A stretch of DNA of 64,000 nt, taken from contig NZ_GG688317.1 of NCBI RefSeq assembly GCF_000156195.1, forward strand, positions 1 through 64,000, read 5' to 3'. Under the pieces are notes generated by a model. The model did not search any database, was not told where the DNA came from, and worked only from the letters and a program-made list of their open reading frames with translations. Made by a program: the position numbers and the translations under genes. The stretch is from Bacteroides finegoldii DSM 17565 (GTDB taxonomy: Bacteria > Bacteroidota > Bacteroidia > Bacteroidales > Bacteroidaceae). Below are positions 46,421 to 55,625 of this stretch, one piece after another (position 1 is the first letter of the stretch; each line of letters opens with the position of its first letter).

Positions 46421-46939
46421 TTATGAAAGGATGCGTATCTTCAACTGTTTCTTTTCGCCCTCGACCAACTTGTTCCACAGGCGTGAACGTTGCAAAGCGG
46501 ATGCCGGAATATAATCCTGGTATCTCTCCAGAAACTCCATGCTATACAATTCGTTCCGGTGATAGCAGTCTATGATTTCGCTCCAATCCCAATACTCGGC
46601 AAACTGTTCCAAAAGCGCGGGAGTAAGTTCGATGTCGGAGTTTCTTGATAATTCACGCCAATTCCAATATTCCTTGTATTTCTCCAGATTCTCCGCCGTA
46701 AACAGATGCTCATTGTCCGAACCGGAAAGTTCCTCCCAGTCCACTTTGTTCTTAAACTTCTCAATCATGGATGCAGTCCAAAGGATGTTTCTGTTGCCGG
46801 AAATTTCTTTCCACGACACCTTGTCCTTGTACTTTTCCAACAGTGGCTCATTCCACGCAAACTCGCTTGACAGTTCTTTCCATGCGGCTTCTTCCAATAC
46901 CTTAGCCATAAAATCGTTGTTCCAGTTCTTTGTTGCCAT
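46421..46939 (-). CDS. repeat protein with W-x-E-L-S motifs
   Basis: This protein of about 172 aa is built of four to five imperfect repeats of about 27-28 residues: AAWKELSSEFAWNEPLLEKYKDK, VSWKEISGNRNILWTASMIEKF, VDWEELSGSDNEHLFTAENLEKY, WNWRELSRNSDIELTPALLEQF and a degenerate WDWSEIIDCYHRNELYSMEFLERY. Each repeat has a Trp, an L/I-S pair and an L-x-x-(Y/F) end, suggesting a stacked alpha-solenoid for protein binding. It is first in the rtcB operon. The start at 46,939 (MATKNWNNDF) is preferred to one at 46,966, which would lie only about 4 nt after the predicted transcript start. Confidence 0.7.
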   Translation of the reverse strand: MATKNWNNDFMAKVLEEAAWKELSSEFAWNEPLLEKYKDKVSWKEISGNRNILWTASMIEKFKNKVDWEELSGSDNEHLFTAENLEKYKEYWNWRELSRNSDIELTPALLEQFAEYWDWSEIIDCYHRNELYSMEFLERYQDYIPASALQRSRLWNKLVEGEKKQLKIRILS

Positions 46940-46976
46940 ACTACTTGTCATTAAAAGGTTTAACATCTATTCTGCC

Positions 46977-46984
46977 GCAAAGTA
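46977..46984 (-). promoter_or_regulatory. -7-like box of the rtcB operon
   Basis: TTACTTTG on the minus strand differs from TAnnTTTG at one base. A start near 46,970 fits the 46,939 start codon. The region 46,967-47,115 holds the two divergent promoters of the rtcB and WYL operons. Confidence 0.35.
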
Positions 46985-47082
46985 AAGGGCGTTAAATGCC
47001 AAAACAAAGCATAACATAAAAGAAATGCAGAAAAGAACGAAATTTTTAAGGTTGGGCTACGATTTGGCACAGGGGAATATAT

Positions 47083-47090
47083 AACTTTGT
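47083..47090 (+). promoter_or_regulatory. -7 box of the WYL-led operon
   Basis: TAACTTTG fits TAnnTTTG; TTTG at 47064-47067 is a -33 candidate, although at short spacing (15 bp). The leader to the WYL gene is about 20 nt. The WYL protein could bind between the divergent promoters and control both operons. Confidence 0.45.
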
Positions 47091-47115
47091 GGCATAACCA
47101 TAAAATGACAGTAGT

Positions 47116-48078
47116 ATGGCAGCAAATCTCTTTGGGCGGTATGTCTGGCTGATAGATACCCTGCGCCGATACAAACGCCTGACATTCCAAGAAATCAGCG
47201 AGCTTTGGCAGGAAAGCGGGCTGGGCTATGGTGAGGAATTGCCTTTGAAAACCTTTCATAATCACAAGAAAGCTATTAAAGACATCTTCGATGTATATAT
47301 AGAATGCGACCGGAAGGACGATTACCGCTATTACATAGACGAGCCGGAACGGTTGGAAGGAAACAACCTGCAAAGCTGGCTGATAAGTTCCTACGCTACA
47401 TTGAACCAAATACAGGCGGACAACAAACTGGAAGACCGGATTATTTTTGAAAATATTCCATCGGGACAAACCTGGCTCACGCACATAGCCGAAGCCATGC
47501 GGCGCAATCATGTGTTGAGTGTCACGCACCAAGGGTTCGGCAAACCGGAAGCCTGCACGTTTGAGATTGAACCTTATTGTCTGAAAGTCGTGAAGCGTCG
47601 TTGGTATGTGGTGGCACGCAGTCCCTACTATTCAAACTGGAACAAAGAGAAAGGCATCAAGCCCGCCGATGTCTACCGGGTATATGCCCTCGACCGTATT
47701 TCAGACATTCAGGACACGGGCAAGACATTTAAGATGAAAAAGGATTTCGATATCAATCATTATTTTGAAGGATGCTGCGGAGTAATCACATCGGATGAAC
47801 CCATACAGCGCATTGTTCTTTTGGCTTATGGCGGTTTTGCCGATTATCTGCGTTCCTTACCCTTGCACGAATCACAACGAGAGATAGAGGGCGATGATGA
47901 GTCCACGCTGTTTGAGTACCATCTGAAACCGACTTTCGATTTCTACCAGCTGATTCTTGCTCAAGGCGACCAAGTGGAAGTGCTGGAACCGGAATCTGTG
48001 CGCGATGAAATGCGCAATTTTGCTAAAAATATGTTGGACTATTACACTTGGGAGGAGGATAAACCATGCAAGGAATAA
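47116..48078 (+). CDS. WYL-domain transcriptional regulator
   Basis: This 320-aa protein has an N-terminal winged helix (about 5-70: FGRYVWLIDTLRRYKRLTFQEISELW, then PLKTFHNHKKAIKDIFDV). The WYL domain runs about 135-220 (RNHVLSVTHQGFGKPEACTFEIEPYCLKVVKRRWYVVARSP, VYALDRISDI) and a C-terminal extension about 235-320. WYL domains sense ligands, often nucleic acids, and regulators of this kind head many bacterial defence operons as repressors. Its stop overlaps the start of the exonuclease gene by 13 bp. It is divergent from the rtcB operon. A regulator role is well supported; a defence role is inference. Confidence 0.9.
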   Translation: MAANLFGRYVWLIDTLRRYKRLTFQEISELWQESGLGYGEELPLKTFHNHKKAIKDIFDVYIECDRKDDYRYYIDEPERLEGNNLQSWLISSYATLNQIQADNKLEDRIIFENIPSGQTWLTHIAEAMRRNHVLSVTHQGFGKPEACTFEIEPYCLKVVKRRWYVVARSPYYSNWNKEKGIKPADVYRVYALDRISDIQDTGKTFKMKKDFDINHYFEGCCGVITSDEPIQRIVLLAYGGFADYLRSLPLHESQREIEGDDESTLFEYHLKPTFDFYQLILAQGDQVEVLEPESVRDEMRNFAKNMLDYYTWEEDKPCKE

Positions 48079-48617
48079 ATTTCATAGCCATCGACTTTGA
48101 GACAGCCACAGGCAAACGAGCTTCCATTTGCGAGGCGGGCATCTGTGTGGTGCGTGACGGAAAGATTGTGGAAACCCGTTCGTGGCTCGTCCGTCCGCAA
48201 GGAAATAGCTACAGCTATTGGAACATGCAGATACACGGCATCCGCCCGAATGACACGGCTGATTCTCCGGAATTCCCGGAAGTATGGACAGAAATCAGCA
48301 AATACCTTAAAGACATTCCCGTACTTGTGGCTCACAATGCCGCTTTCGACATCGGTTGTATCCGTCACTCGTTGGAATTATACGGCATGGAGAAGCTGGA
48401 GATCACTTATTATTGTTCCCTCCGTGCGGCACGCAAACTTTATAGCTTCGGCTGCAACAGTTTGGACTATCTCTGCGACCAGTTCAGGATACCTTACGGG
48501 CAACACCACCGGGCAGGGGATGATGCGGAAATGTGCGCACGGCTGTTTCTGAAGGAATTGGAGGATGCCGGATGGTGCGGATGGGAAGAGATGGGGAATT
48601 GTGGTGGAAAGTTGTAA
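48066..48617 (+). CDS. DEDDh 3'-5' exonuclease (DnaQ-like)
   Basis: This 183-aa nuclease has all motifs of the DEDDh family: Exo I AIDFETATGKR with Asp10 and Glu12, Exo II LVAHNAAFDIGC, and Exo III HHRAGDDAEMCARLF with the His-Asp pair. It is stand-alone and resembles the epsilon-like exonucleases used in DNA repair and, in some cases, as partners in defence loci. It overlaps the WYL gene by 13 bp and is followed by the first DUF262 gene after 24 bp, so all are in one operon. Complete. The substrate (single-stranded DNA or RNA) cannot be told from sequence. Confidence 0.9.
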   Translation: MQGINFIAIDFETATGKRASICEAGICVVRDGKIVETRSWLVRPQGNSYSYWNMQIHGIRPNDTADSPEFPEVWTEISKYLKDIPVLVAHNAAFDIGCIRHSLELYGMEKLEITYYCSLRAARKLYSFGCNSLDYLCDQFRIPYGQHHRAGDDAEMCARLFLKELEDAGWCGWEEMGNCGGKL

Positions 48618-48641
48618 AATGAAAAACAAACTTATGATACG

Positions 48642-50582
48642 ATGAATACATTAGAATTAAAATCCATTGCGGAACTGCAGGACATGGCGTTTTATATTCC
48701 TGCCTATCAACGGGGATATCGTTGGACGCAACAGCAAGTGAAAGATTTGCTGAAAGATATACTTGAGTTCAGCGGGAAGAAAGGTAATGCCAGCATTTAT
48801 TGCTTGCAGCCATTAGTCATCGTGAAAAGACTTTCCGATGAAGATTCAGTAATGAAGCGAATACATGAGGCAAAAGATTTGAATGAAGTAAGACACTTGC
48901 TGAAAGAACAATGGGAAGTAGTGGACGGACAACAGAGACTGACTACCATTCGCCTTATTTTAGAAGTGTTACAGCAACCTCATTTCTACGATATTGAGTA
49001 TGAGACCCGTAAAAACAGCGCCTCTTTTTTAGATGGCATTATGAACGGAATTCCAGACTCTAATGTCAAGGAAAACATTGATTATTACTACATCAAACAA
49101 GCTGTCAATTGCACCAACAATTGGCTGAAGGGAAAAGACATTGACCGTTTTCGAAACGTTTTGCTCCATCAGGTAAAGTTCATTTGGTATGAAACCCAAG
49201 AGAATAACCCCAAAGAGGTGTTTACACGGCTGAACATCGGAAAGATTTCGTTGACCAATGCAGAGTTAATAAAGGCACTTTTACTAAACAAATCCAACTT
49301 CCCGAACGATGGCTACAGCACAGTCAGGTTACGTCAGCAGGAGATAGCCATGGAATGGGATGTCATAGAATACACACTTCAATCCAATGAATTCTGGCTC
49401 TTCCTTAACGAGCCCGGCAACGAACGTTCGACACGTATTGATTTCATCTTTGACATGATTTGTCAAGAAGACATGCTGCATTGCAAGGATGACCAAGAGA
49501 TTCAGATGAATGGTGACCTCAAAACATTCCGTTACTTCAATCATTATTTTGAAACACAGAAGCAAAAAGAAGAAGCTATCCAAACTATCTGGGAGAAAGT
49601 AAAAGAGATTTTCCAGACCTTGCAAGAGTGGTTTGATGACAAGGAATTGTACCATTATATCGGTTTCTTGATTTGCATCGGAAAAAGCGTAAACAGAATT
49701 TATCGGCAATGGACACGATATGCCACCAAATCGGCTTTCCGAGAAAATTATCTTATGAAGGCAATCAAGGAAAGCATCCGTTACAAGGACATTGAAAATA
49801 CCGTCTATGAAGTTGATGCGGAAGTTCCCCAAGAATTCAAAGGTGGGGTCAAGCAGAATTGTCGTCCCATTTTGCTTCTGCACAACCTGCAGACAGTCAT
49901 CAACCAGAATAATGTATTGGCTGAAAACAAGAAATACCGGGAGGGTGTATTTTACAAATTCCCGTTTCATTTGTATAAATCAGAAGATTGGGACGTGGAA
50001 CATATTGACTCAAATACTGAAAACAAACTGAATGATATACAATCGCAGCGCGAATGGTTGCTTAATGCCTATTTCGGACTCCAGGGTGAGGCATTCAAAG
50101 AAATCAGGAAAAATATTAAAGACTTCTTCGAGAAATTTACCGGAAAGAATTACGAACAAAGCGAAGATCCGGACAAGCAGAAGGCACGAAACGAGCGATT
50201 TGAAGAGCTGCGAAGCAGTATTGATGACATAAACGGGAATATTCGGCTGTCTCAGATTGAGAAGAATAAAATATGGAACTTTGCCCTGCTGGATTCATCC
50301 ACCAACCGGAGTTATGGAAATGCCATCTTTCCGGCCAAGCGTAGAGTCATCATTGGCAAGGATCAGGGTAAGAGATTCTTTCCGCCAACGGTTGACGAGA
50401 ACGGAGCGATTGTGGAGTGTAAAGTCCAAGAAGGTCAATCCTCTTTCATCCCGCCATGCACCAAATCTGTCTTCCTGAAGTACTACAACGCCGCATCGTC
50501 TGATTTCAATACTTGGAACAAGGAAGATGCCATAGCTTATATGAACAACATCAAAGACACACTTAAAGAATTTTTATTATGA
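48642..50582 (+). CDS. DUF262 protein with HNH (DUF1524-like) motif, GmrSD-type
   Basis: This 646-aa protein has an N-terminal DUF262 domain (about 5-240): FYIPAYQRGYRWTQQQVKDLL and the hallmark DGQQR at residues 95-99, in the ParB/Srx-like fold that binds and hydrolyses nucleotides. The C-terminal part carries W-D-V-E-H-I at residues 450-455, the DUF1524 HNH nuclease signature, followed by an Asn-rich stretch and a final domain (about 540-646). GmrSD, BrxU and SspE share this combination and cut modified or phage DNA. The specificity of this one is unknown. It overlaps the next DUF262 gene by 4 bp. Confidence 0.88.
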   Translation: MNTLELKSIAELQDMAFYIPAYQRGYRWTQQQVKDLLKDILEFSGKKGNASIYCLQPLVIVKRLSDEDSVMKRIHEAKDLNEVRHLLKEQWEVVDGQQRLTTIRLILEVLQQPHFYDIEYETRKNSASFLDGIMNGIPDSNVKENIDYYYIKQAVNCTNNWLKGKDIDRFRNVLLHQVKFIWYETQENNPKEVFTRLNIGKISLTNAELIKALLLNKSNFPNDGYSTVRLRQQEIAMEWDVIEYTLQSNEFWLFLNEPGNERSTRIDFIFDMICQEDMLHCKDDQEIQMNGDLKTFRYFNHYFETQKQKEEAIQTIWEKVKEIFQTLQEWFDDKELYHYIGFLICIGKSVNRIYRQWTRYATKSAFRENYLMKAIKESIRYKDIENTVYEVDAEVPQEFKGGVKQNCRPILLLHNLQTVINQNNVLAENKKYREGVFYKFPFHLYKSEDWDVEHIDSNTENKLNDIQSQREWLLNAYFGLQGEAFKEIRKNIKDFFEKFTGKNYEQSEDPDKQKARNERFEELRSSIDDINGNIRLSQIEKNKIWNFALLDSSTNRSYGNAIFPAKRRVIIGKDQGKRFFPPTVDENGAIVECKVQEGQSSFIPPCTKSVFLKYYNAASSDFNTWNKEDAIAYMNNIKDTLKEFLL

Positions 50583-53095
50583 CAGAATATAGCAAGAACA
50601 TCTCGTTTTGGGGCCTGTTGACATCAAAGAAAATAGTCATTCCCATCATTCAGCGCGACTACGCACAAGGCAGAATTGGTAAAGAATACCTGCGGGAACG
50701 TTTTCTTGGCCAGTTGTTTGCCGCACTGCAAGGGGATGCTAAGCCATTGGTGCTCGATTTCGTCTATGGTAGTGTGGAAGCGGACACTCTCTATCCGCTC
50801 GACGGTCAGCAACGTCTGACTACGTTATGGCTGCTGCATTGGTATTTGGCTTTATGTGCGGGGACATTAAACGAAGATAGGGCAACGCTGCAACGATTCT
50901 CATACGAAACAAGAGTCTCCTCCCGAACCTTCTGCCAAAAACTTTGTGACATAAACGAAAAATATAAACCAAAGAATCACGGCATCCGTTCTTTCATACG
51001 CAACCAACGCTGGTATTATTCCATTTACGATCAGGATCCTACCATACAATCCATGTTGCGTATGCTGGAAGGTACGGACATTAAGGACAGCAACGAAACA
51101 GACATAATAGACGGTATTGAAGAATATTACTTAAAATGGACAAAGGATAGGGCTTTGGAACTTTTGGAACGATTGAAAGATGAAGAGAACGCACTTGTTA
51201 AATTCTATCTGTTGAACATGGAAGACAAAAACATGCCGCTGACCGATAATCTGTATATCAAGATGAATGCCCGTGGCAAAGTCTTGACCGATTTTGAGAA
51301 CTTTAAGGCCGACTTGCTAAAATACAAACAGAACGACCGGGAGTATTTGATACCGGAGGATGATGCAAGTAAAGAAGATGGGGTCAGTGTGTTGATGGAC
51401 ACTCGGTGGACAGATCTGTTTTGGCATTTCCGTTCCTCCGAAGACCGCATTGATGAAATCTACATGAGCTTCCTCAATCGATTTTTCCTCAATTTGCGCA
51501 TTGCAAACACAAGTTTTAAACCGGAAAAGATAATAATAGAAGATTTGTATAAGATGCTGTCCACGGCAGATAAGAAAGGAAACAAAACAGACTGCCATTA
51601 TCAAAGCATGAGCATCTACAATGATGTGCTCACTAAAGAATGTATCGGTGAACTTACTGCTTGCTTGAACAATCTGTGTAGACAGTATGAAAAACTAACA
51701 GAAGATTATGGAAAAGAAAAAGCCAAACAGGCTATGGATGAGCTTTTTTGGCCTTATTGGAAGTTAGACGAAGACAAGACCGGCAATACACCTTTCTATT
51801 TCATCCCACATTATAAAAAGACAGAAAATAATAAGACAGATAATACTCCATACACGCTTACCTATCCGCAACAAGTAGTTTTCCATGCCATTTGCGTTTA
51901 TCTGACCACGTGTAAGGAGGTGAACATAAACAAACTAAAAGATTGGATGCATTTTGTTTGGAATATAGTGGAGAACAGCTATATAGACAAGGAACAAAGC
52001 ATCAGTGCCATTCGTTTCTTTGGAAAGGGAGTCAATGAATTGCCCAAATTCGGAGATGCAGTAATGCCCATTAATGCTTCGGACGACATTATCACTTACT
52101 TAGCCGGAATAGACGAAAGCCAGATAAAAGACACATTCAGCCGGAGACAGTTATTGGAAGAAATATCGAAAGCCAAACAGATAAAGAAAGGCCCTGACTG
52201 GAAAGGTAAAATATATGCAGCAGAGAACTTTGCGTTCTTCAAAGGTGCCATTGCTTTCCTTTTCAACAACGAAGAAGGAAAGGTAGATTGGAGTTGCTTT
52301 GATAAAAAGATGGAGACCGCAAGGCTGTTGTTCGATAAAGAAGGTATCCGGACGGAGAAGCGTGTGGAAACCTTGCATACGCTATACAGCTACTGTGACA
52401 GTTGGGAATTACAATTCTGGTGGAATGCCAAGATATTCACTTGTACCGCAAACACATGGAAAGAAAACATCCTGACCAAAGTCAATGCCTCTAACGAATA
52501 TATCTATTCAAAACCAGTTCACCATTTATTGATGGGACATTCTCCTTCAAATGAGACAAGGTCTGAGAAAATACGATTATTGGCCAATGAATCATTCGTT
52601 AGGTTCCTCGTATCGGAAAATACAAATAATTGGAATTTGTATATCCGTCATCCACATGATGCTTTATACTATTGTGGCTATAAGTATGGGGTAATGTTGA
52701 ACTATCCGATGCGCGATACCTATTTGAACCGACTATTAGATGCTGGAATCATAGAACTGACCGATAGCAATAAGAGAATAACCGGCACCGGACTATTTTG
52801 GGGAAATCTTAGTATAAACTTCATCTATCATGTAAACGGAAAGGAACTTTATCTGCAATGGTATAAGCAAAGTAACAATAAGGAATACGATATCTATCTT
52901 ATGACGCAGGGATGGGACTACAAGAGGCGTTCCATTGTGTTGGAGAATGAACAAGGTGATAGAAAGCAATACTATTGTTTTAATATTGCAGAGCCGAGTG
53001 ATGGCACTTCATACATTGATAGTTTCTGCCAACAAGTAGAAGCTGAATTTGCGGAATTCATCTCAGAAAAAAAACATCCAATGATTAGATTATGA
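50579..53095 (+). CDS. second DUF262 protein, no HNH motif
   Basis: This 838-aa protein has an N-terminal DUF262 domain: IVIPIIQRDYAQGRIGKEYLRERF and DGQQR at residues 75-79, followed by LTTLWLLHWYLAL and NARGKVLTDFENFKADLL (about residues 224-245). The long remainder (about 300-838) is rich in aromatic residues and has no WDxEHI signature, so it is probably a sensor or scaffold, not a nuclease. Adjacent DUF262 pairs, one with and one without HNH, recur in bacteria and look like a two-part restriction system. It overlaps both neighbours by 4 bp (ATGA), which implies fixed stoichiometry. No function can be named with certainty. Confidence 0.85.
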   Translation: MTEYSKNISFWGLLTSKKIVIPIIQRDYAQGRIGKEYLRERFLGQLFAALQGDAKPLVLDFVYGSVEADTLYPLDGQQRLTTLWLLHWYLALCAGTLNEDRATLQRFSYETRVSSRTFCQKLCDINEKYKPKNHGIRSFIRNQRWYYSIYDQDPTIQSMLRMLEGTDIKDSNETDIIDGIEEYYLKWTKDRALELLERLKDEENALVKFYLLNMEDKNMPLTDNLYIKMNARGKVLTDFENFKADLLKYKQNDREYLIPEDDASKEDGVSVLMDTRWTDLFWHFRSSEDRIDEIYMSFLNRFFLNLRIANTSFKPEKIIIEDLYKMLSTADKKGNKTDCHYQSMSIYNDVLTKECIGELTACLNNLCRQYEKLTEDYGKEKAKQAMDELFWPYWKLDEDKTGNTPFYFIPHYKKTENNKTDNTPYTLTYPQQVVFHAICVYLTTCKEVNINKLKDWMHFVWNIVENSYIDKEQSISAIRFFGKGVNELPKFGDAVMPINASDDIITYLAGIDESQIKDTFSRRQLLEEISKAKQIKKGPDWKGKIYAAENFAFFKGAIAFLFNNEEGKVDWSCFDKKMETARLLFDKEGIRTEKRVETLHTLYSYCDSWELQFWWNAKIFTCTANTWKENILTKVNASNEYIYSKPVHHLLMGHSPSNETRSEKIRLLANESFVRFLVSENTNNWNLYIRHPHDALYYCGYKYGVMLNYPMRDTYLNRLLDAGIIELTDSNKRITGTGLFWGNLSINFIYHVNGKELYLQWYKQSNNKEYDIYLMTQGWDYKRRSIVLENEQGDRKQYYCFNIAEPSDGTSYIDSFCQQVEAEFAEFISEKKHPMIRL

Positions 53096-53685
53096 CCATC
53101 CTTCACCTCTCAGACACTCACAGTCAGCATCGGCGGCTTACCCGGCTGCCCGATGCTGACATCCTTGTGCATTCCGGGGATTTCACCATGAATGGAAGTG
53201 AGCAAGAGGCCATTGATTTCATGAATTGGCTTTGCGACCTTCCATACCCACACAAGATTTTTATCTGTGGCAATCACGATGCCTGTCTATACGGAGCCAA
53301 GATAGACGGGTTGGATAAGAATGTGCATTACCTATGCAATTCCAACGTGATAATTGAAAACATAAAATTTTACGGCGTTCCCATGTTCATGGAAGATTGC
53401 ATTTCAGACCGCCAGGCCCGTAACTATGCAGCCATACCTGCCGACACGAATGTATTAATTACCCATTGTCCGCCCTATGGTATTCTTGATTTTGACGATG
53501 GGATAAACTATGGTTCGATCGAGCTTTTGACGAGAGTAGAAGAAATAAAGCCCCGTTTGCATTTGTTTGGGCATGTCCATAAGCAGCACGGAGTAAAGAA
53601 AGATGGTTCAACTATTTTCTCAAATGGCGCAAGCATGAATGGAGATTACACGAACTTCAACTTTCCGAACCTGATTGAAATATAA
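53092..53685 (+). CDS. cytoplasmic calcineurin-like metallophosphoesterase
   Basis: This 197-aa enzyme has the full five-block metallophosphatase signature: LHLSDTHSQH (Asp8, His10), ILVHSGDFT, FICGNHDACLYG, LITHCPPYGILD and LFGHVHKQHG. It has no signal peptide and is minimal in size, like small phosphodiesterases acting on cyclic nucleotides or nucleic-acid ends. Its ATG overlaps the stop of the second DUF262 gene by 4 bp; it ends the five-gene operon. A small hairpin with a T-run lies at 53,729-53,749. The partnership with DUF262 proteins makes removal of a nucleotide signal or processing of nuclease products plausible, but that is inference. Confidence 0.85.
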   Translation: MTILHLSDTHSQHRRLTRLPDADILVHSGDFTMNGSEQEAIDFMNWLCDLPYPHKIFICGNHDACLYGAKIDGLDKNVHYLCNSNVIIENIKFYGVPMFMEDCISDRQARNYAAIPADTNVLITHCPPYGILDFDDGINYGSIELLTRVEEIKPRLHLFGHVHKQHGVKKDGSTIFSNGASMNGDYTNFNFPNLIEI

Positions 53686-53728
53686 TGAAAGTATTGATTA
53701 TTCAGAAAGAGGTGTTCAAAGAAATAGC

Positions 53729-53749
53729 AGCGAAGTCCGCTCGCTTTTC
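53729..53749 (+). terminator. weak terminator after the DUF262 operon
   Basis: AGCGA (53729-53733) pairs with TCGCT (53741-53745), followed by TTTT. It is short, but it is the only hairpin between the rightward operon and the leftward mobilization genes. Confidence 0.35.
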
Positions 53750-53847
53750 CCAACTTTGCTTTTTTATTTGCTGACAATTTGTTGGTAAAGACTGGACCAT
53801 AGTCGAGGTGAAAAACAGCCTTATTGGATGGCATCATACATGATACC

Positions 53848-54390
53848 TCATGTGGAACAATATACAACCATTCCCAATACCACTGTATAAACAAACAAAA
53901 ATATTCCCAAGACTTTCATCCAGAAGTCAGAGAACCAAACGCCTTCATTTCGCCTAAGGATTTTGCGCATATTGGATTCATGTTCCGTTAACATTTTCGT
54001 CTGTTCGGAACGGTGATTTTTCAACATGTTTTTCCATGTCTCAATGGCTTGGTTTAAGAGCTGTTGAAGCTGAGCAAGATGTTCGGATTTTATAGTTGCC
54101 TTGAACTGCGTGTTTTGCTCTGCTTTTACAATCGCATTGTAAATGCCGTTGATAATGTTATTGGAACTACTAATAGCTTCCTGCAAAATCACTGCAGCCT
54201 CACCCTCAGCTTTAATAGCATCCAGAAGATCTCGATGGATTTTCAACAATGCCTCTTTTGCTTCACGTATTTCTGTGAGTCGCTTGTCTGCATCCTGTTT
54301 TTCAGCCTCTAATTCATGATTGCTTTCAGCCTTTTTCAGCATATCATCAACGTTTATTGATGAAGTGATTTTAGATTTTCCAATTCCCAT
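53848..54390 (-). CDS. coiled-coil protein with C-terminal membrane helix, mobilization-associated
   Basis: This 180-aa protein consists of a long helical coiled-coil (about 15-140: ELEAEKQDADKRLTEIREAKEALL, IKSEHLAQLQQLLNQAIETWK) and one hydrophobic segment near the end (WMKVLGIFLFVYTVVLGMVV, about residues 157-176). It is a tail-anchored type. It starts 24 bp after the real end of the relaxase coding sequence and is in the same direction, so it belongs to the mobilization operon. Similar proteins follow relaxase genes in Bacteroides mobilizable elements; their role is not known. Confidence 0.65.
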   Translation of the reverse strand: MGIGKSKITSSINVDDMLKKAESNHELEAEKQDADKRLTEIREAKEALLKIHRDLLDAIKAEGEAAVILQEAISSSNNIINGIYNAIVKAEQNTQFKATIKSEHLAQLQQLLNQAIETWKNMLKNHRSEQTKMLTEHESNMRKILRRNEGVWFSDFWMKVLGIFLFVYTVVLGMVVYCST

Positions 54391-54413
54391 GATTCTTGTT
54401 TTTGGTTGTTAGT

Positions 54414-55620
54414 TTATCTGTGAAGTCCTTTCCTACGCTTACACATGCTGTTTGCCATTCTTGCACAGTGGCGTGCCCATTCAAGGTCATCCTCGTCTTT
54501 GTCCCGTCCCTAGCCACCTGTGTCAGAACCGCCACCGCCGCTTGATGCGGCCATACTTGTGGCAGCATCCAAATACCCGGCAAAGAGCAAAAGAGCCGTG
54601 TGCTGTATCTCTTCAATCTTAGCTAACGGATGTGCCTCTTCTAAAGAACAATCCTGCCGAATGATATTGTCTGCGAATTCTGGTATCGCCACATGGTATT
54701 TGTGATACTCGTCTGTCGTTATATCGTAATGCTTCATAACAAGCTGCGAAGCAGTCGAAGGTTGTATAACAGGAGTCTTGCCTGCTGTCCGTGTTTGTTG
54801 GGGAACAGGTTTTATTGGATTTCCTTTCCTGCGGATGTAGTTTTGCCCAAGTAGCTTCAATCTTTGATGGAGTCAGGTTTCGCCCGACACCCAATATGGA
54901 TGATTTGTAAATGGAGTTGCTACGCTTGATAGAATAGCCATAAATTCCTCCACCGTCTTTTTCTTGCAGGTGCACTTTATAGCCCCGTTTCACCAGTTCC
55001 ATTTCATACCTCTGCCAACTGAATTCGTCCATCGTGCGGAGTATCTCCATGCAGTTGTCTGAGACTTCCTGCCTATGTTGGATACCTATTTCTTCAGACT
55101 GGACCCAGCCTCGTCTCTCGTTGATGATGTTCGCAGCCATGACAGCCCTCTCGCCAATCTTATGGCTGTCATTGATTTTTCCGTCCATATCTACATGGTT
55201 GGCATCAATGTGCAGATGGAGAATGCCACTTTTGGAATCACGATGCAGGGCGACTATGTATTGCGAACCTTTGAGGTTGGTCTGTTTTGAGGAAGCCCGT
55301 TTGGTTTTGCCGGAGAGGTCAATGGAATCAAACACGCGGATGAACTCGTTTGATAAACGTTCCCAATCATCCATCGTCCAATCCCGGCTTTCTTCTTCGG
55401 ATGGAGAAATCTCAATTCTTATCACATTTCTGCCAAGAGGCCTGCCCTTATTAATGTTCTCTGCAAACTTTTTCTGCACGAGCATCATCCGTCCGTACAT
55501 CGCTTCCGGCGAAATATCATCGGGCAAGAAGTTGGCTTTGACTATATCCGCTTTCTCCTTGTTGACGGAATATCTTATGGCATTTGCGCCATGCGATATG
55601 GTGGAGGTTTTTGCTATCAT
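54414..55620 (-). pseudogene. MobB-type relaxase gene with a frameshift and a stop
   Basis: The first 260 or so residues are intact: MIAKTSTISHGANAIRYSVNKEKADI, the HUH-like motif LHLHIDANHVD (about 130-140) and the NIINERRGW segment. They would form the DNA-nicking domain that starts plasmid-style transfer. Near 54,850 the frame shifts. The neighbouring frame carries the expected tail (IRRKGNPIKPVPQQ, then IPEFADNIIRQD and LFAGYLDAATSMAASSGGGG). An in-frame TAG at about 54,510 interrupts the end; the true C-terminus (GRDKDEDDLEWARHCARMAN) continues to 54,414. Two lesions in a conserved tail mark it as a pseudogene, although the N-terminal relaxase domain could still be made. Confidence 0.7.
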
Positions 55621-55625
55621 AAAAT

